The notes under the pieces are model-generated. The model did no database searches and had not been told where the DNA came from. It saw only the letters and a list, made by a program, of their open reading frames with translations. From Actinomadura sp. NBRC 104425 (GTDB taxonomy: Bacteria; Actinomycetota; Actinomycetes; Streptosporangiales; Streptosporangiaceae), in NCBI RefSeq assembly GCF_030269545.1, contig NZ_BSTN01000001.1:451204-515203 (forward strand): a stretch of DNA of 64,000 bases, given 5' to 3'. A program made the translations under genes and the position numbers. Positions 36,317-44,983 of this stretch are shown in pieces; position 1 is the stretch's first letter, and every line of letters begins with the position of its first letter.

Positions 36317-36910
36317 ATGAGCCGGACGGCGACCCGGGAGCGGCTGTTCACCGCGGCGGTCGAGCTGATCGCCGAGCACGGTTTCACCGCGACCACCGTC
36401 GACCAGATCGCCGAGCGCGCCGGTGTCGCCAAGGGCACCGTGTACTACAACTTCGGCAGCAAGGCGGCGCTGTTCACGGCGCTGCTGGACTACGGCGTGC
36501 AACGGCTGGGCGCCCGCCTGCGCGAGGCCGCCGCGGACCGGGCGCCGCTGGACGCGCTGGACGCGGTGGTCGGCGCGGAGCTGGCGTTCATCGGCGAGCA
36601 CGAGCCGTTCGCCCGCCTGCTGATCGCCGAGGCGTGGCGGTCGGGCGGCGGCGCCTGGCACCAGGCCGCGCTGCTGATCCGCGAGCGCGCCATCGGCGTC
36701 GTCGCGGACGTGCTGCGCGCGGCGGTGGCCGCCGGCGACCTGCGCGCCGACCTGGACGTCGAGACGGCCGCGGCCGCCGTGTTCGGCATGGTGCTGACGG
36801 TCGCGCTGCACTGGCGGACCCTGGAGCCGGGCCGGCCGCTGGAGGACGTGCACGCCACCCTCGTGGACCTGCTGCGCGGACGCATCGCCGGCGGGGCCCC
36901 GGCGGGCTAG
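36317..36910 (+). CDS. TetR-family regulator of the YhgE operon
   Basis: A 197-residue TetR repressor: TRERLFTAAVELIAEHGF, helix-turn-helix TTVDQIAERAGVAKGTVYYN, and a C-terminal domain of the common DUF-TetR type (RGRI near the end). ATG 36317 follows GAGGAACG. As last gene of the ABC-YhgE unit it is the natural autoregulator acting at the palindrome 33395-33408. Its TAG stop shares the four bases CTAG with the stop of the convergent MarR gene. Confidence 0.9.
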   Translation: MSRTATRERLFTAAVELIAEHGFTATTVDQIAERAGVAKGTVYYNFGSKAALFTALLDYGVQRLGARLREAAADRAPLDALDAVVGAELAFIGEHEPFARLLIAEAWRSGGGAWHQAALLIRERAIGVVADVLRAAVAAGDLRADLDVETAAAAVFGMVLTVALHWRTLEPGRPLEDVHATLVDLLRGRIAGGAPAG

Positions 36911-37392
36911 TTGCGGGGTCGGTCCTCCAGGTTGCGGATCTCCTCGACGACGTCCGGCATGGCGGCGTTCATGCCGCGCACCCAGTCGAGCAGGAACCGC
37001 AGCTGCTCGTCGGAGCAGTGCGCGACGCGTTCGCTGAAGCGGCGGCCGATGGGCTCGAAGTAGCGGGACAGGCGCGCCACGTTCTCCGGCACCGGCTCGA
37101 CGATGACGCGGCGGCGGTCGTCGGGGTCGCGGGTGCGCTTGACACAGCCCGCCTTCTCCAGCCGGTCGATGACGGCGGTGATGGCGCCGCCGGTGGTGAT
37201 GCCCATGAGCTGGGCGAGCCGTCCGGGGGTCTGCGGGCCGTCCAGGACGAGCGCGTTGATGGCCTGCGCGTCGGTGACGTTCAGGCCCGCCTTGGACGCG
37301 GTGGCGTGGTGCAGCAGCACCGTCCACATCGTGCTGCGCTGGGTGGCCTCCTGCAGCTCGCGCTCCAACCGGTAGCGCTCCGGGGTCGACAC
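36907..37392 (-). CDS. MarR-family transcriptional regulator
   Basis: A 161-residue MarR protein: LNVTDAQAINALVLDGPQTP, winged helix GRLAQLMGITTGGAITAVID, wing KRTRDPDDRRRVIVE. GTG 37392 follows GAGGTG by five bases. It converges on the TetR gene with a shared CTAG stop and lies 110 bases downstream of the five-gene catabolic operon with its own spacer, so it is probably transcribed separately. It may control that operon or a drug exporter; the sequence does not decide. Confidence 0.9.
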   Translation of the reverse strand: MSTPERYRLERELQEATQRSTMWTVLLHHATASKAGLNVTDAQAINALVLDGPQTPGRLAQLMGITTGGAITAVIDRLEKAGCVKRTRDPDDRRRVIVEPVPENVARLSRYFEPIGRRFSERVAHCSDEQLRFLLDWVRGMNAAMPDVVEEIRNLEDRPRN

Positions 37393-37426
37393 GCCGTCAC
37401 CTCATCCACCGAAAACTCGGATAGCG

Positions 37427-37444
37427 AGAGACTCTTAGTGAGAG
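37427..37444. promoter_or_regulatory. Possible MarR operator
   Basis: Overlapping short inverted repeats AGAG-A-CTCT (37427-37435) and CTCT-TAGTG-AGAG (37432-37444) lie 35-52 bases upstream of the MarR start in the least GC-rich part of the gap. MarR proteins usually autoregulate through such sites. Confidence 0.4.
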
Positions 37445-37502
37445 CCACTCCTGTGACGCCATCCTAGCCGCTCGGCGGATCCCCGTTGCCCGCCCGACCG
37501 GA

Positions 37503-39098
37503 TCAAGGGGACCGGTCGGCCGCCTCGGCGACCTGCCGGGCCCAACGGTAGTCGGCCTTGCCGGCGGGCGACCGCTTGATCTCCGCGACGAACGCGTACG
37601 TCCGCGGCACCTTGTACCCCGACAGGTTCGCCCGGCAGTGCGCGTCCAGCTCCCCGGGCGTCGGCCGCTGCCCGCCGTACGGCTGGACGACGGCGGCGAC
37701 CCGGCTCCCCCAGCGCTCGTCCGGCACGCCGGCGACGACCGCGTCGAACACCTTCGGATGCCCCTTGAGGACGGCCTCGACCTCCTCCGGGAACACCTTC
37801 TCCCCGCCGGTGTTGATGGCCTGCGAGCCGCGTCCGAACACCGCGATGCTGCCGTCCGCCTCGACGGTGGCGATGTCACCGGTGAGCAGCCACCGCCTGC
37901 CGTCCACGACCGGGAACGTGCGGGCGGTCTTCTCCGGGTCGTTGTAGTAGCCGCGCGCGATGTGCCCGGTGCGCGCGACCTGCCCGATGACACCGGACCC
38001 CGGTTTGACGGGTTCCAGCCGGTCGTCCAGCACGGCCAGGTCGTCCACGTCCGCCGTGAAACGCAGCCCCTTCTCCGGCGTGGAGCCCGCGACGGCCTCG
38101 GCGGTGGACCCCGACTCGGTGGACCCGAACCGGTCCATGATGACCACGTTCGGCAGCAGCTCGCCGAGCCGCTCGCGCACCGCCCCGGTCAGGATCGCGC
38201 CGGTCGACACGAACGCCAGCAGCGAGGAGGTGTCGTACGACCCGCGGGCCAGCGCGTCGGCCATCGGCCGGGCCATCGCGTCGCCGGTGACGGTCAGCGA
38301 GTTCACCTTCTGCCGCTCGATCGTCCGCCACACCGCGTCCGGGTCGAACCGCCGCAGGTAGACGATGGTGGCCCCCATGAACCAGCCGATGAACGTGGCC
38401 ATCTGCGCGGCGCCGTGCATCAGCGGCGCCACCGGCATCATCACCAGCGGGCCGCTCGACCGGGCCTGCTCCACCACGTCCTCGGGGCGTTCCGGACGCG
38501 GCTGCGTCGGGTTGTAGAAGGCCAGCAGCATGTCCTTCATGCCCCACATCACGCCCTTGGGCATGCCGGTCGTGCCGCCGGTGTAGATGATGTAGGTGTC
38601 GTCCTGCGAACGCGGCGGAAACCCGCGCGTCTGCGGCCGGCCGCGCAGCGCCTCGTCGTAGGCCACCGCCCCGGCGATCTCGGGCGGGCCGCCGACGGCG
38701 ATCAGGTGCCGCAGCGCCGGCACCCGCGGCACGGTCGCCGCCACCCGCTCCTCGAACTCCACGTCGTACAGCAGCGCCACCATGTCGGAGTCGCGGTAGA
38801 GGTAGAGCAGCTCGTTCTCCACGTACCGGTAGTTGACGTTGATCGGCACGGCGCGGATCTTCAGCGCGGCCAGGATCGCGGCCGCGTACTCCAGGCAGTT
38901 GTAGAGCTGGACGCCCACGTGCTGCCCGGCCCGCACCCCCGCCGCCTCCAGGTGGTGGGCGAGCCGGTTGGCGTGCGCGTCCAGCTCGGCGTAGGTGAGG
39001 CGGGGACCGTCCCCATCGGGGCCGGCGCACACCAGCGCGACGCGCTCCCCGATCGCGTCGGCGACTCCCTCGAACAGATCGGCGTGGTTGAACTCCAT
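37503..39098 (-). CDS. Acyl-CoA synthetase, FadD19-like
   Basis: A 531-residue adenylate-forming acyl-CoA ligase. The P-loop is YIIYTGGTTGMPKGVMWG, then MPVAPLMHGAAQ, DRFGSTESGS, LLTGDIATVEADGSIAVFGR and the catalytic Lys near the end (SPAGKADYRWA). Its N-terminal half (LTYAELDAHANRLAHHLEAA, NVNYRYVENELLYLYRDSD) is very like mycobacterial FadD19, which activates the C5 side chain of cholesterol intermediates. ATG 39098 follows GGGAGG. It is the last gene of the five-gene minus-strand operon. Confidence 0.9.
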   Translation of the reverse strand: MEFNHADLFEGVADAIGERVALVCAGPDGDGPRLTYAELDAHANRLAHHLEAAGVRAGQHVGVQLYNCLEYAAAILAALKIRAVPINVNYRYVENELLYLYRDSDMVALLYDVEFEERVAATVPRVPALRHLIAVGGPPEIAGAVAYDEALRGRPQTRGFPPRSQDDTYIIYTGGTTGMPKGVMWGMKDMLLAFYNPTQPRPERPEDVVEQARSSGPLVMMPVAPLMHGAAQMATFIGWFMGATIVYLRRFDPDAVWRTIERQKVNSLTVTGDAMARPMADALARGSYDTSSLLAFVSTGAILTGAVRERLGELLPNVVIMDRFGSTESGSTAEAVAGSTPEKGLRFTADVDDLAVLDDRLEPVKPGSGVIGQVARTGHIARGYYNDPEKTARTFPVVDGRRWLLTGDIATVEADGSIAVFGRGSQAINTGGEKVFPEEVEAVLKGHPKVFDAVVAGVPDERWGSRVAAVVQPYGGQRPTPGELDAHCRANLSGYKVPRTYAFVAEIKRSPAGKADYRWARQVAEAADRSP

Positions 39099-39121
39099 CG
39101 GGGCGCCTCCCGCGGGGCGGT

Positions 39122-40279
39122 TCAGGGCTGGTCGGAACCGACGATCCACATCGAGAAGAACTGGGCGCCGCCGCCGTAGGCGTGGCCGAGGGCGCGGCGC
39201 GCGCCGTCCACCTGGTGCTCCCCGGCCATGCCGCGCACCTGCAGCGCGGCCTCGGCGAACCGGATCATCCCGGACGCGCCGATCGGGTTGGACGACAGCA
39301 CGCCGCCCGAGGCGTTCCAGGGAATGTCGCCGTCCAGCGCGGTGGCGCCCGCCTCGGTGAGCTTCCAGCCCTCCCCCTCGCCGCAGAAGCCCAGGTTCTC
39401 CAGCCACATCGGCTCATACCAGGAGAACGGCACGTACACCTCGGCCACGTCGATCTCGCGGCGCGGGTCGGTGATCCCGGCCTGCCGGTAGACGTCGGCG
39501 GCGCAGTCCCGGCCGGCCCGCGGGTTCACCGTGTCGCGTCCGGCGAAGAAGATCGGCTCGGAGCGCATGGCGGTGCCGTGCACCCAGGCGGGCGGGTTCG
39601 GCGCCGCCTTCGCCGCGTCCGCGCTCGCCAGCACCATCGCGCAGGCGCCGTCGGACGACGGGCAGGTCTCCAGGTAGCGGATCGGCTCCCACAGCATCGG
39701 CGTGGACTCGACCATTTCCCGCGAGATGCCGGGGATCTTCAGGTGCGCGTACGGGTTCTTCAGCGCGTTGCGCCGGTCCTTGACGGCGACGAGCGTGCCG
39801 ATGTGGTCGGGCGCGCCCGACCTGCGCATGTACGCGCGGATGTGCGGGGCGAAGTAGCCGCCCGCGCCCACCACCAGCGACGCGGAGAACGGCGTGCTGA
39901 CCGTCAGCGCCCACGTGGCGTTGGACTCCGACTGCTTCTCCCACGCCACCGTCAGCACCCGCTCGTGCACCCCGGCCTGGATGAGGCCCGCCGCGACGAT
40001 CGCGGTGCTGCCGCCCACCGACCCGGCGGTGTGCACCCGCATGATGGGCTTGCCGCGGGCGCCGAGCGCGTCCGCCAGGTACGCCTCGGGCATCACCATG
40101 CCCTCGAACAGGTCGGGCGCCTTGCCGATGACGACCGCGTCGATGTCCTTCCACGTCAGGCCCGCGTCGTCGAGCGCGCGCCGCGCCGCCTCCCGGACCA
40201 GCCCGGCCACCGACACGTCGAGGCGCCTGGTCTTGTATGCGGTCTGCCCCACCCCGATGACGGCGCACGGATCACCCAT
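39122..40279 (-). CDS. Thiolase-fold protein (Ltp3-like)
   Basis: A 385-residue thiolase-superfamily protein. The nucleophile position reads RVHTAGSVGGSTAIV with no Cys, as in non-thiolytic Ltp proteins. YLETCPSSDGACAMVLASAD, VAEVYVPFSWYEPMWLENLG and WNASGGVLSSNPIGASGMIR follow. It resembles mycobacterial Ltp3 (Rv3523). It overlaps the upstream thiolase gene by eight bases and is probably a heteromer partner with it and the DUF35 protein. GGAGA precedes ATG 40279. Confidence 0.88.
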   Translation of the reverse strand: MGDPCAVIGVGQTAYKTRRLDVSVAGLVREAARRALDDAGLTWKDIDAVVIGKAPDLFEGMVMPEAYLADALGARGKPIMRVHTAGSVGGSTAIVAAGLIQAGVHERVLTVAWEKQSESNATWALTVSTPFSASLVVGAGGYFAPHIRAYMRRSGAPDHIGTLVAVKDRRNALKNPYAHLKIPGISREMVESTPMLWEPIRYLETCPSSDGACAMVLASADAAKAAPNPPAWVHGTAMRSEPIFFAGRDTVNPRAGRDCAADVYRQAGITDPRREIDVAEVYVPFSWYEPMWLENLGFCGEGEGWKLTEAGATALDGDIPWNASGGVLSSNPIGASGMIRFAEAALQVRGMAGEHQVDGARRALGHAYGGGAQFFSMWIVGSDQP

Positions 40280-41312
40280 TGGTCTCTCCCGACAGGACGC
40301 ACACGAGGTTCTGCTGCAGGCACGGGCCGGACGCGGCGTGGGCGAGCGCACGCGTGGCCGACCCGTCGTGGATGCGGGCGGCGGCCTCGCCGATGCGGAT
40401 GAGGCCGGTCGCCATCACCGGGTTCGCCGACAGCGCCCCGCCGGACGGGTTCACCGCCACCGAGTCGTCCAGGCCGAGGGCCTCGCGCAGGATCAGTTCT
40501 TCGTGGCTGAACTGGGCGTGCAGCTCGGCGACCTGGACGTCTTCGGCGCCCGCCTTGCGCGCGGCGGTCCGCGCCGACTCCGACCGCGTCAGGTCCCGCG
40601 CGCCCGGCGAGTGCGCCTCGGCGCGGTGGTCGATGCCGGTGATCCATGCGGGGCGTTCGCACAGCTCGCGTGCCCTGTCGCCGGCGGCCAGCACGATCGC
40701 CGCCGCGCCGTCGGTGACGGGCGCGATGTCGTAGGGCCGCAGCGGCGCCACCTCGTAGCCTTCGTCGCCGGGGTCGGGCAGGTGCAGCGCGTACGGGTTG
40801 TCGCGGCCCGCCGCCCGCGACCTGGCGGCGACGGCGCGCAGGTCGTCCTCCTTGGCACCCGCCCGCTCCAGGTACGCGCGGGCCTGCACCGCCGCCAGCG
40901 ACACCTGGTCGACGCCCAGCGGCGCCAGGTAGTACGGGTCGAGCTGGTGGGTGAAGATCTCCGGCAGGACGCCCTGGCTGCCCTTGCCGAACCCGTACAC
41001 CAGCGCGGTGTCGACGTCGCCGTGCCGCAGCCGCACCCACGCCTCGTACAGCGCCCACGCCGCGTCCATCTCCACGTGGCTCTCGGAGATCGGCGGCCAG
41101 GCGCCCACCGCGTCCAGCGCCGACACGAACGAGAACGGCGCCCCCACCAGGTAGTCGCACGACCCCGAGCAGGTGAAGCCGAACCTGTCCAGGCCCGTGC
41201 GCTGCTTGATCTCGCCGATGACGGGCGCGAGCATCTCCACCTCGGTCAGCCCGCCGTCCTGCGCGGAGTGCCGCGTCTGCGCGAACGCGACGACCGCGAT
41301 CTCGGTGTTCAT
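40272..41312 (-). CDS. Thiolase-fold protein (Ltp4-like)
   Basis: A 346-residue thiolase-superfamily protein, shorter than its neighbour. FTCSGSCDYLVGAPFSFVSA occupies the nucleophile region (Cys-Ser-Gly-Ser-Cys), followed by YDIAPVTDGAAAIVLAAGDR, LHAQFSHEELILREALGLDD and VNPSGGALSANPVMATGLIR. It resembles mycobacterial Ltp4 (Rv3522). GGAGGCGAGGCC precedes ATG 41312. Its position between the double-DUF35 gene and the Ltp3-like gene matches the Rv3521-Rv3523 order. Confidence 0.87.
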   Translation of the reverse strand: MNTEIAVVAFAQTRHSAQDGGLTEVEMLAPVIGEIKQRTGLDRFGFTCSGSCDYLVGAPFSFVSALDAVGAWPPISESHVEMDAAWALYEAWVRLRHGDVDTALVYGFGKGSQGVLPEIFTHQLDPYYLAPLGVDQVSLAAVQARAYLERAGAKEDDLRAVAARSRAAGRDNPYALHLPDPGDEGYEVAPLRPYDIAPVTDGAAAIVLAAGDRARELCERPAWITGIDHRAEAHSPGARDLTRSESARTAARKAGAEDVQVAELHAQFSHEELILREALGLDDSVAVNPSGGALSANPVMATGLIRIGEAAARIHDGSATRALAHAASGPCLQQNLVCVLSGETNG

Positions 41313-41335
41313 GGCCTCGCCTCCGGGCCGCGGGT

Positions 41336-42271
41336 TCACACGTAGTCCTTGATGCGTTCGTACGGGACGTCGGGCTCGTCGAGGGGCTCGAACCACTTGA
41401 TGTTGTCCATGGACGCAACCCATTCCTCGCGCGGCCGCCACACGGCCTTGACGCGCATGCCGATGCGGACCCGGTCGGCGGGGATCCCGGCGACGAGCGC
41501 CAGCATCGTCAGGTCGGCGCCGTCCAGCAGGACGTAAGCCGACACGAACGGCACCTCGGGGGCGCGCGGGTCGGGCAGGTTGTTGACGGCGAACGTGGTG
41601 ACGGTGCCGGTGTCGGCGACCTGCACCTCCTCGGTGGTCGGCACGCCGTCGCGCGGGCACAGGCCCTTCATCGGCACGATGACCTGCCCGCACTCCGGGC
41701 ACCGGTGGCCGAGGATGCGGCCTTCGGCGATGCCCTGCAGGAACCGGTCGAGGGCGCGGCCGGGGCGCAGCCGGTACTCCAGCCGCGTCGGCGCGTTGAT
41801 CAGCGTGACCTCGGGGCGGAAGCATTCGATGTCTCCGATCGATCCGGTGCGCTCCTGCCGCCACTTGGGCCGCACGCGCATGCCGGTCTTCAAAAAGCGC
41901 GGCGGGTCGGCGCCCTCCTCGAACACGCCCACGTCCAGCGCGTGCAGCAGGGCGGTGTCGGCGCCGTCGGGTTGGATCAGCGCCCACGCGAACGGGCGGT
42001 CGAGCGGGTGCGCGGGGCGCGGCCTGGGCACCCACGACCAGCTCCGCACCGTCCCGGCGGGGCCGACCTCGACGAACTCGCCGGTCACGGCCTCGCCGTC
42101 GTCCGGGTCGTACTCGGCGGGCGGGACGAGCACCCGGCCGCCCGCGGTGCGCACCCCCACCAGCCGGCCGTCGCGCAGCTCGGTCAGGAACCGTCCGATG
42201 ACCGGCCCCACCGACCGCGTGTAACCGCCGGGGAACTCCACAACATGTGCGGCCTCAGATGACACTCTCAC
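41336..42271 (-). CDS. Double DUF35 (Zn-ribbon/OB-fold) protein
   Basis: A 311-residue protein with two DUF35 modules, like mycobacterial Rv3521. The first module (residues 20-150) has lost the ribbon cysteines (GVRTAGGRVLVPPAEYDP); the second keeps a four-ligand arrangement (GHRCPECGQVIVPMKGLCPR) before its OB fold. It probably bridges or activates the two thiolase-fold proteins encoded next. GTG 42271 follows GGGAGG and overlaps the 3' end of the upstream synthetase gene by 17 bases. Confidence 0.87.
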   Translation of the reverse strand: MRVSSEAAHVVEFPGGYTRSVGPVIGRFLTELRDGRLVGVRTAGGRVLVPPAEYDPDDGEAVTGEFVEVGPAGTVRSWSWVPRPRPAHPLDRPFAWALIQPDGADTALLHALDVGVFEEGADPPRFLKTGMRVRPKWRQERTGSIGDIECFRPEVTLINAPTRLEYRLRPGRALDRFLQGIAEGRILGHRCPECGQVIVPMKGLCPRDGVPTTEEVQVADTGTVTTFAVNNLPDPRAPEVPFVSAYVLLDGADLTMLALVAGIPADRVRIGMRVKAVWRPREEWVASMDNIKWFEPLDEPDVPYERIKDYV

Positions 42272-43820
42272 GGCCCTCCCAGTACGGGGCGCGCAGCTTG
42301 CGCTTGAGCAGCTTGCCGTTGGGTTCGCGCGGCATCGCGTCGATGAAGTCGATCGATCTGGGCCATTTCATCCGCGCCAGCCGTCCCTCCAGGGACCGCA
42401 GGATCTCCTCGGCCAGGGCGGGCCCGGGCTCGACGCCGGGGGCGGGCTCGACCACCGCCTTGATCTGCTCGCCCCACTCCTCGTCGGGGATGCCGAACAC
42501 GGCGACGTCGGCGACCTTGGGATGCAGGATGATCTCGTTCTCTATCTCGGCGGGGTAGATGTTGGCACCGCCCGAGATGATCATGTCGGCCTTGCGGTCG
42601 GACAGGAACAGGAACCCGTCGTCGGTGAGGTATCCGACGTCGCCCACGGTGAAGTAGCCGCGCAGCCGGTTGCGTTCGGTCTTCTCCCGGTCGCCCTTGT
42701 ACTCGAAGTCGACCCCGGCCATCTTCATGTAGATCGTGCCGGGGGTGCCGCGGGGAACCTCGACGCCGTCGTCGTCCACGATCAGCAGCTCGCTGATCGG
42801 CCACGCCTTGCCGACCGTGCCGGGGTGCTTGCGCCAGTCCTCCGGGCTCGCGATCGTCCCGCCGCCCTCGGTGGCGGCGTAGTACTCCCAGATGCAGTCG
42901 CCCCACCAGTCGAGCATCTTCTGCTTGAGCGGCACCGGGCACGGCGCCGCCGCGTGGATCGCCCACTTCATCGACGACACGTCGTACCGGCGGCGCACGT
43001 CCTCCGGCAGTGAGAGCAGCCGTTTGAAGTGCGTCGGCACCATGTGCGTGCTGGTGATCGAGTACCTGTCGATGAGGCGCAGGCACTCCTCGGCGTCCCA
43101 CCGGTCCATGTAGACGAGGGTGTGCCCCATGTGCAGGGCGCAGCCGCCGAACTGGGTGACCGCCGTGTGGTAGTTGGGCGAGGTCACCAGGTGCGCCTGC
43201 GGCGTGCCCCCGGCGGGACGCCCCGGTGTCATGCCGAACAGCGTGAGCAGGAACGTCTGGAGCTCGTAGCTGTCATCGGGGTCCATACCGGCCAGTGCGC
43301 GCCGCACGCCCTTGGGCCGCCCGGTCGTCCCGGACGTGTAGTGCATGGTGGCGCCGTTGCTGCGGTCGGCGGGCAGGGTGCCCGGCTGCCCGTCCACCAG
43401 TTCCCCAACGGGGCGGAAACCGGGGACGTCACCGAACGCGAACCTGCGCTCCGGGTCGAGCCCGGCCTCGTCGGCGGCCCGCGCGCCCTCTCCCGCGTAC
43501 CGCTCGTGGACGAAGAACGCCTTGGCCTCGCTGTCGGCGACGATGTAGCCGATCTCCGGGCCGGTCAGATGCCAGTTGACCGGCGTGTAGTACCAGCCCG
43601 CCTGCAGCGCCGCCAGGTACAGCACCAGGCCGTCCACCCCGTTGGGCACCAGCCCGCACACGCCGTCGCCGGTGCCCAGCCCCAGCCCGCGCAGCCCGTG
43701 GACGAGCCGGTTCGCCAGTGCCAGCAGCTCGCCGGCGGTGTACTCGGTGCCGTCCGGATCGACGGCCGCCACCCACCCGGGATCGGCCTGCGCCAGCCGC
43801 CAGAAGCCCAACGATCCCAT
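42255..43820 (-). CDS. Acyl-CoA synthetase, FadD4-like
   Basis: A 521-residue acyl-CoA ligase: MHYTSGTTGRPKGVRRAL, LVTSPNYHTAVTQFGG, WEYYAATEGGGT, FTVGDVGYLTDDGFLFLSDR and catalytic Lys in MPREPNGKLLKRKLR. The short N-terminus and the segment PNGVDGLVLYLAALQAGWYY resemble FadD4-type synthetases rather than FadD19. GGGAG precedes ATG 43820. It heads the five-gene operon and is divergent from an enoyl-CoA hydratase gene across 143 bases with two KstR-like sites. Confidence 0.9.
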   Translation of the reverse strand: MGSLGFWRLAQADPGWVAAVDPDGTEYTAGELLALANRLVHGLRGLGLGTGDGVCGLVPNGVDGLVLYLAALQAGWYYTPVNWHLTGPEIGYIVADSEAKAFFVHERYAGEGARAADEAGLDPERRFAFGDVPGFRPVGELVDGQPGTLPADRSNGATMHYTSGTTGRPKGVRRALAGMDPDDSYELQTFLLTLFGMTPGRPAGGTPQAHLVTSPNYHTAVTQFGGCALHMGHTLVYMDRWDAEECLRLIDRYSITSTHMVPTHFKRLLSLPEDVRRRYDVSSMKWAIHAAAPCPVPLKQKMLDWWGDCIWEYYAATEGGGTIASPEDWRKHPGTVGKAWPISELLIVDDDGVEVPRGTPGTIYMKMAGVDFEYKGDREKTERNRLRGYFTVGDVGYLTDDGFLFLSDRKADMIISGGANIYPAEIENEIILHPKVADVAVFGIPDEEWGEQIKAVVEPAPGVEPGPALAEEILRSLEGRLARMKWPRSIDFIDAMPREPNGKLLKRKLRAPYWEGRESVI

Positions 43821-43879
43821 CGGTTCTCCCTCGGTGATCGCCTCGGTCCACCCCGGACGCGGACGCCCGGCGAAAAAAG

Positions 43880-43893
43880 TAGATCACGTTCTC
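43880..43893. promoter_or_regulatory. KstR-like operator, site 1
   Basis: TAGATCACGTTCTC matches the mycobacterial KstR consensus TnnAACnnGTTnnA with two mismatches and is 11/14 identical to the second site 55 bases away. It lies 60 bases upstream of the synthetase operon in the divergent promoter region. Confidence 0.5.
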
Positions 43894-43934
43894 ATTTGTC
43901 CGATCAAGCCCTGTCGGCGCGCCGATCTTGTTAC

Positions 43935-43948
43935 TAGAATCCGTTCTC
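43935..43948. promoter_or_regulatory. KstR-like operator, site 2
   Basis: TAGAATCCGTTCTC is the second copy, 15 bases upstream of the enoyl-CoA hydratase ATG and just before its GGAGG. Binding here would block that gene directly, while site 1 faces the operon. Confidence 0.5.
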
Positions 43949-43963
43949 GTTTAGGAGGGAACC

Positions 43964-44767
43964 ATGCTGCCCATCTCCACCGAGCACTGCACGGTCGAGC
44001 AGGACGGCCACGTCGTGACCGTCACCATGAACCGGCCCGCGGCCCGCAACGCGCTCAGCTCGGCCATGCTGGTCGGCCTCGCCGAAGCCTGGGCCTACAT
44101 CTCCGAGACTCCCGAGGTCCGCGTCGGCATCCTCACCGGCGCCGAGGGCCACTTCTGCTCCGGCGCCGACCTGAAGGCGATGGGCGCCCCGCCGTCCGAC
44201 CCGCGCGTCGCCGAGCGCATGCGGCAGATCCCCGACTTCCACTGGAAGGGCCTGCTGCGCGACGGCCGACCCACCAAACCGCTGATCGCCGCCGTCGAGG
44301 GCTACGCCGTCGCGGGCGGCACCGAACTGCTCATCGGCACCGACCTGCGGGTCGTCGCCGAGGACGCCACGCTCGGCCTGTACGAGGCGCGGCGCGGCCT
44401 GTTCCCGATGGGCGGCGCGGCGATCCGCCTGCCCCGCCAGATCGGCTACGCCCACGCCATGGACATCCTGCTGACGGGCCGTTCCGTCACCCCGCAGGAG
44501 GCGCTCGCCATGGGGCTGATCAACAAGGTGGTCCCGTCCGGGAGCGCCCTGACCGCCGCCCGCGAGCTGGCCGACCAGATCGCCGCCTGCGGCCCGCTCG
44601 CCGTCCAGGCCATCCTCCGCGTGTACCGCGAGACCGAGCACCTGCCCGAGTCCGCGGCCCTCAAAATCTCCGACGAGATCGGCTGGCCCGTCATCGGCTC
44701 CGAGGACGCCAAGGAGGGCACCCGCGCCTTCCGCGAGAAGCGCCCCCCGGTCTACAAGGGCCACTGA
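43964..44767 (+). CDS. Enoyl-CoA hydratase/isomerase family protein
   Basis: A 267-residue crotonase. The oxyanion segments are CSGADLKAM (66-73) and AVAGGTE (115-121); candidate catalytic glutamates are Glu121 and Glu141 (LYEARRGLFPMGG). This matches hydratases like EchA19, which sits in the same mycobacterial gene neighbourhood. AGGAGG precedes ATG 43964. It is divergent from the synthetase-DUF35-Ltp operon and probably co-controlled. It would hydrate the enoyl-CoA made from the activated acid. Confidence 0.9.
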   Translation: MLPISTEHCTVEQDGHVVTVTMNRPAARNALSSAMLVGLAEAWAYISETPEVRVGILTGAEGHFCSGADLKAMGAPPSDPRVAERMRQIPDFHWKGLLRDGRPTKPLIAAVEGYAVAGGTELLIGTDLRVVAEDATLGLYEARRGLFPMGGAAIRLPRQIGYAHAMDILLTGRSVTPQEALAMGLINKVVPSGSALTAARELADQIAACGPLAVQAILRVYRETEHLPESAALKISDEIGWPVIGSEDAKEGTRAFREKRPPVYKGH

Positions 44768-44983
44768 CCCCGCCGCGCCCCCGCACCCGTTTTCCCGGTG
44801 CACCCGCCTGCTGCACGCGGGCGCCGCCGGTTTTCGCCCGCCTCATGAACGACCCGCAGGCATGGCTGCCCCGCCATGTCGCCGAACACTGCTGGGACGT
44901 GCTCCGCGCTCCCGACGGCAACAGCTGCGGCGCCCCCGCCCTTCACCTACCACGGCGCCTGAACCGCCGCATCGGGGGTCGGT

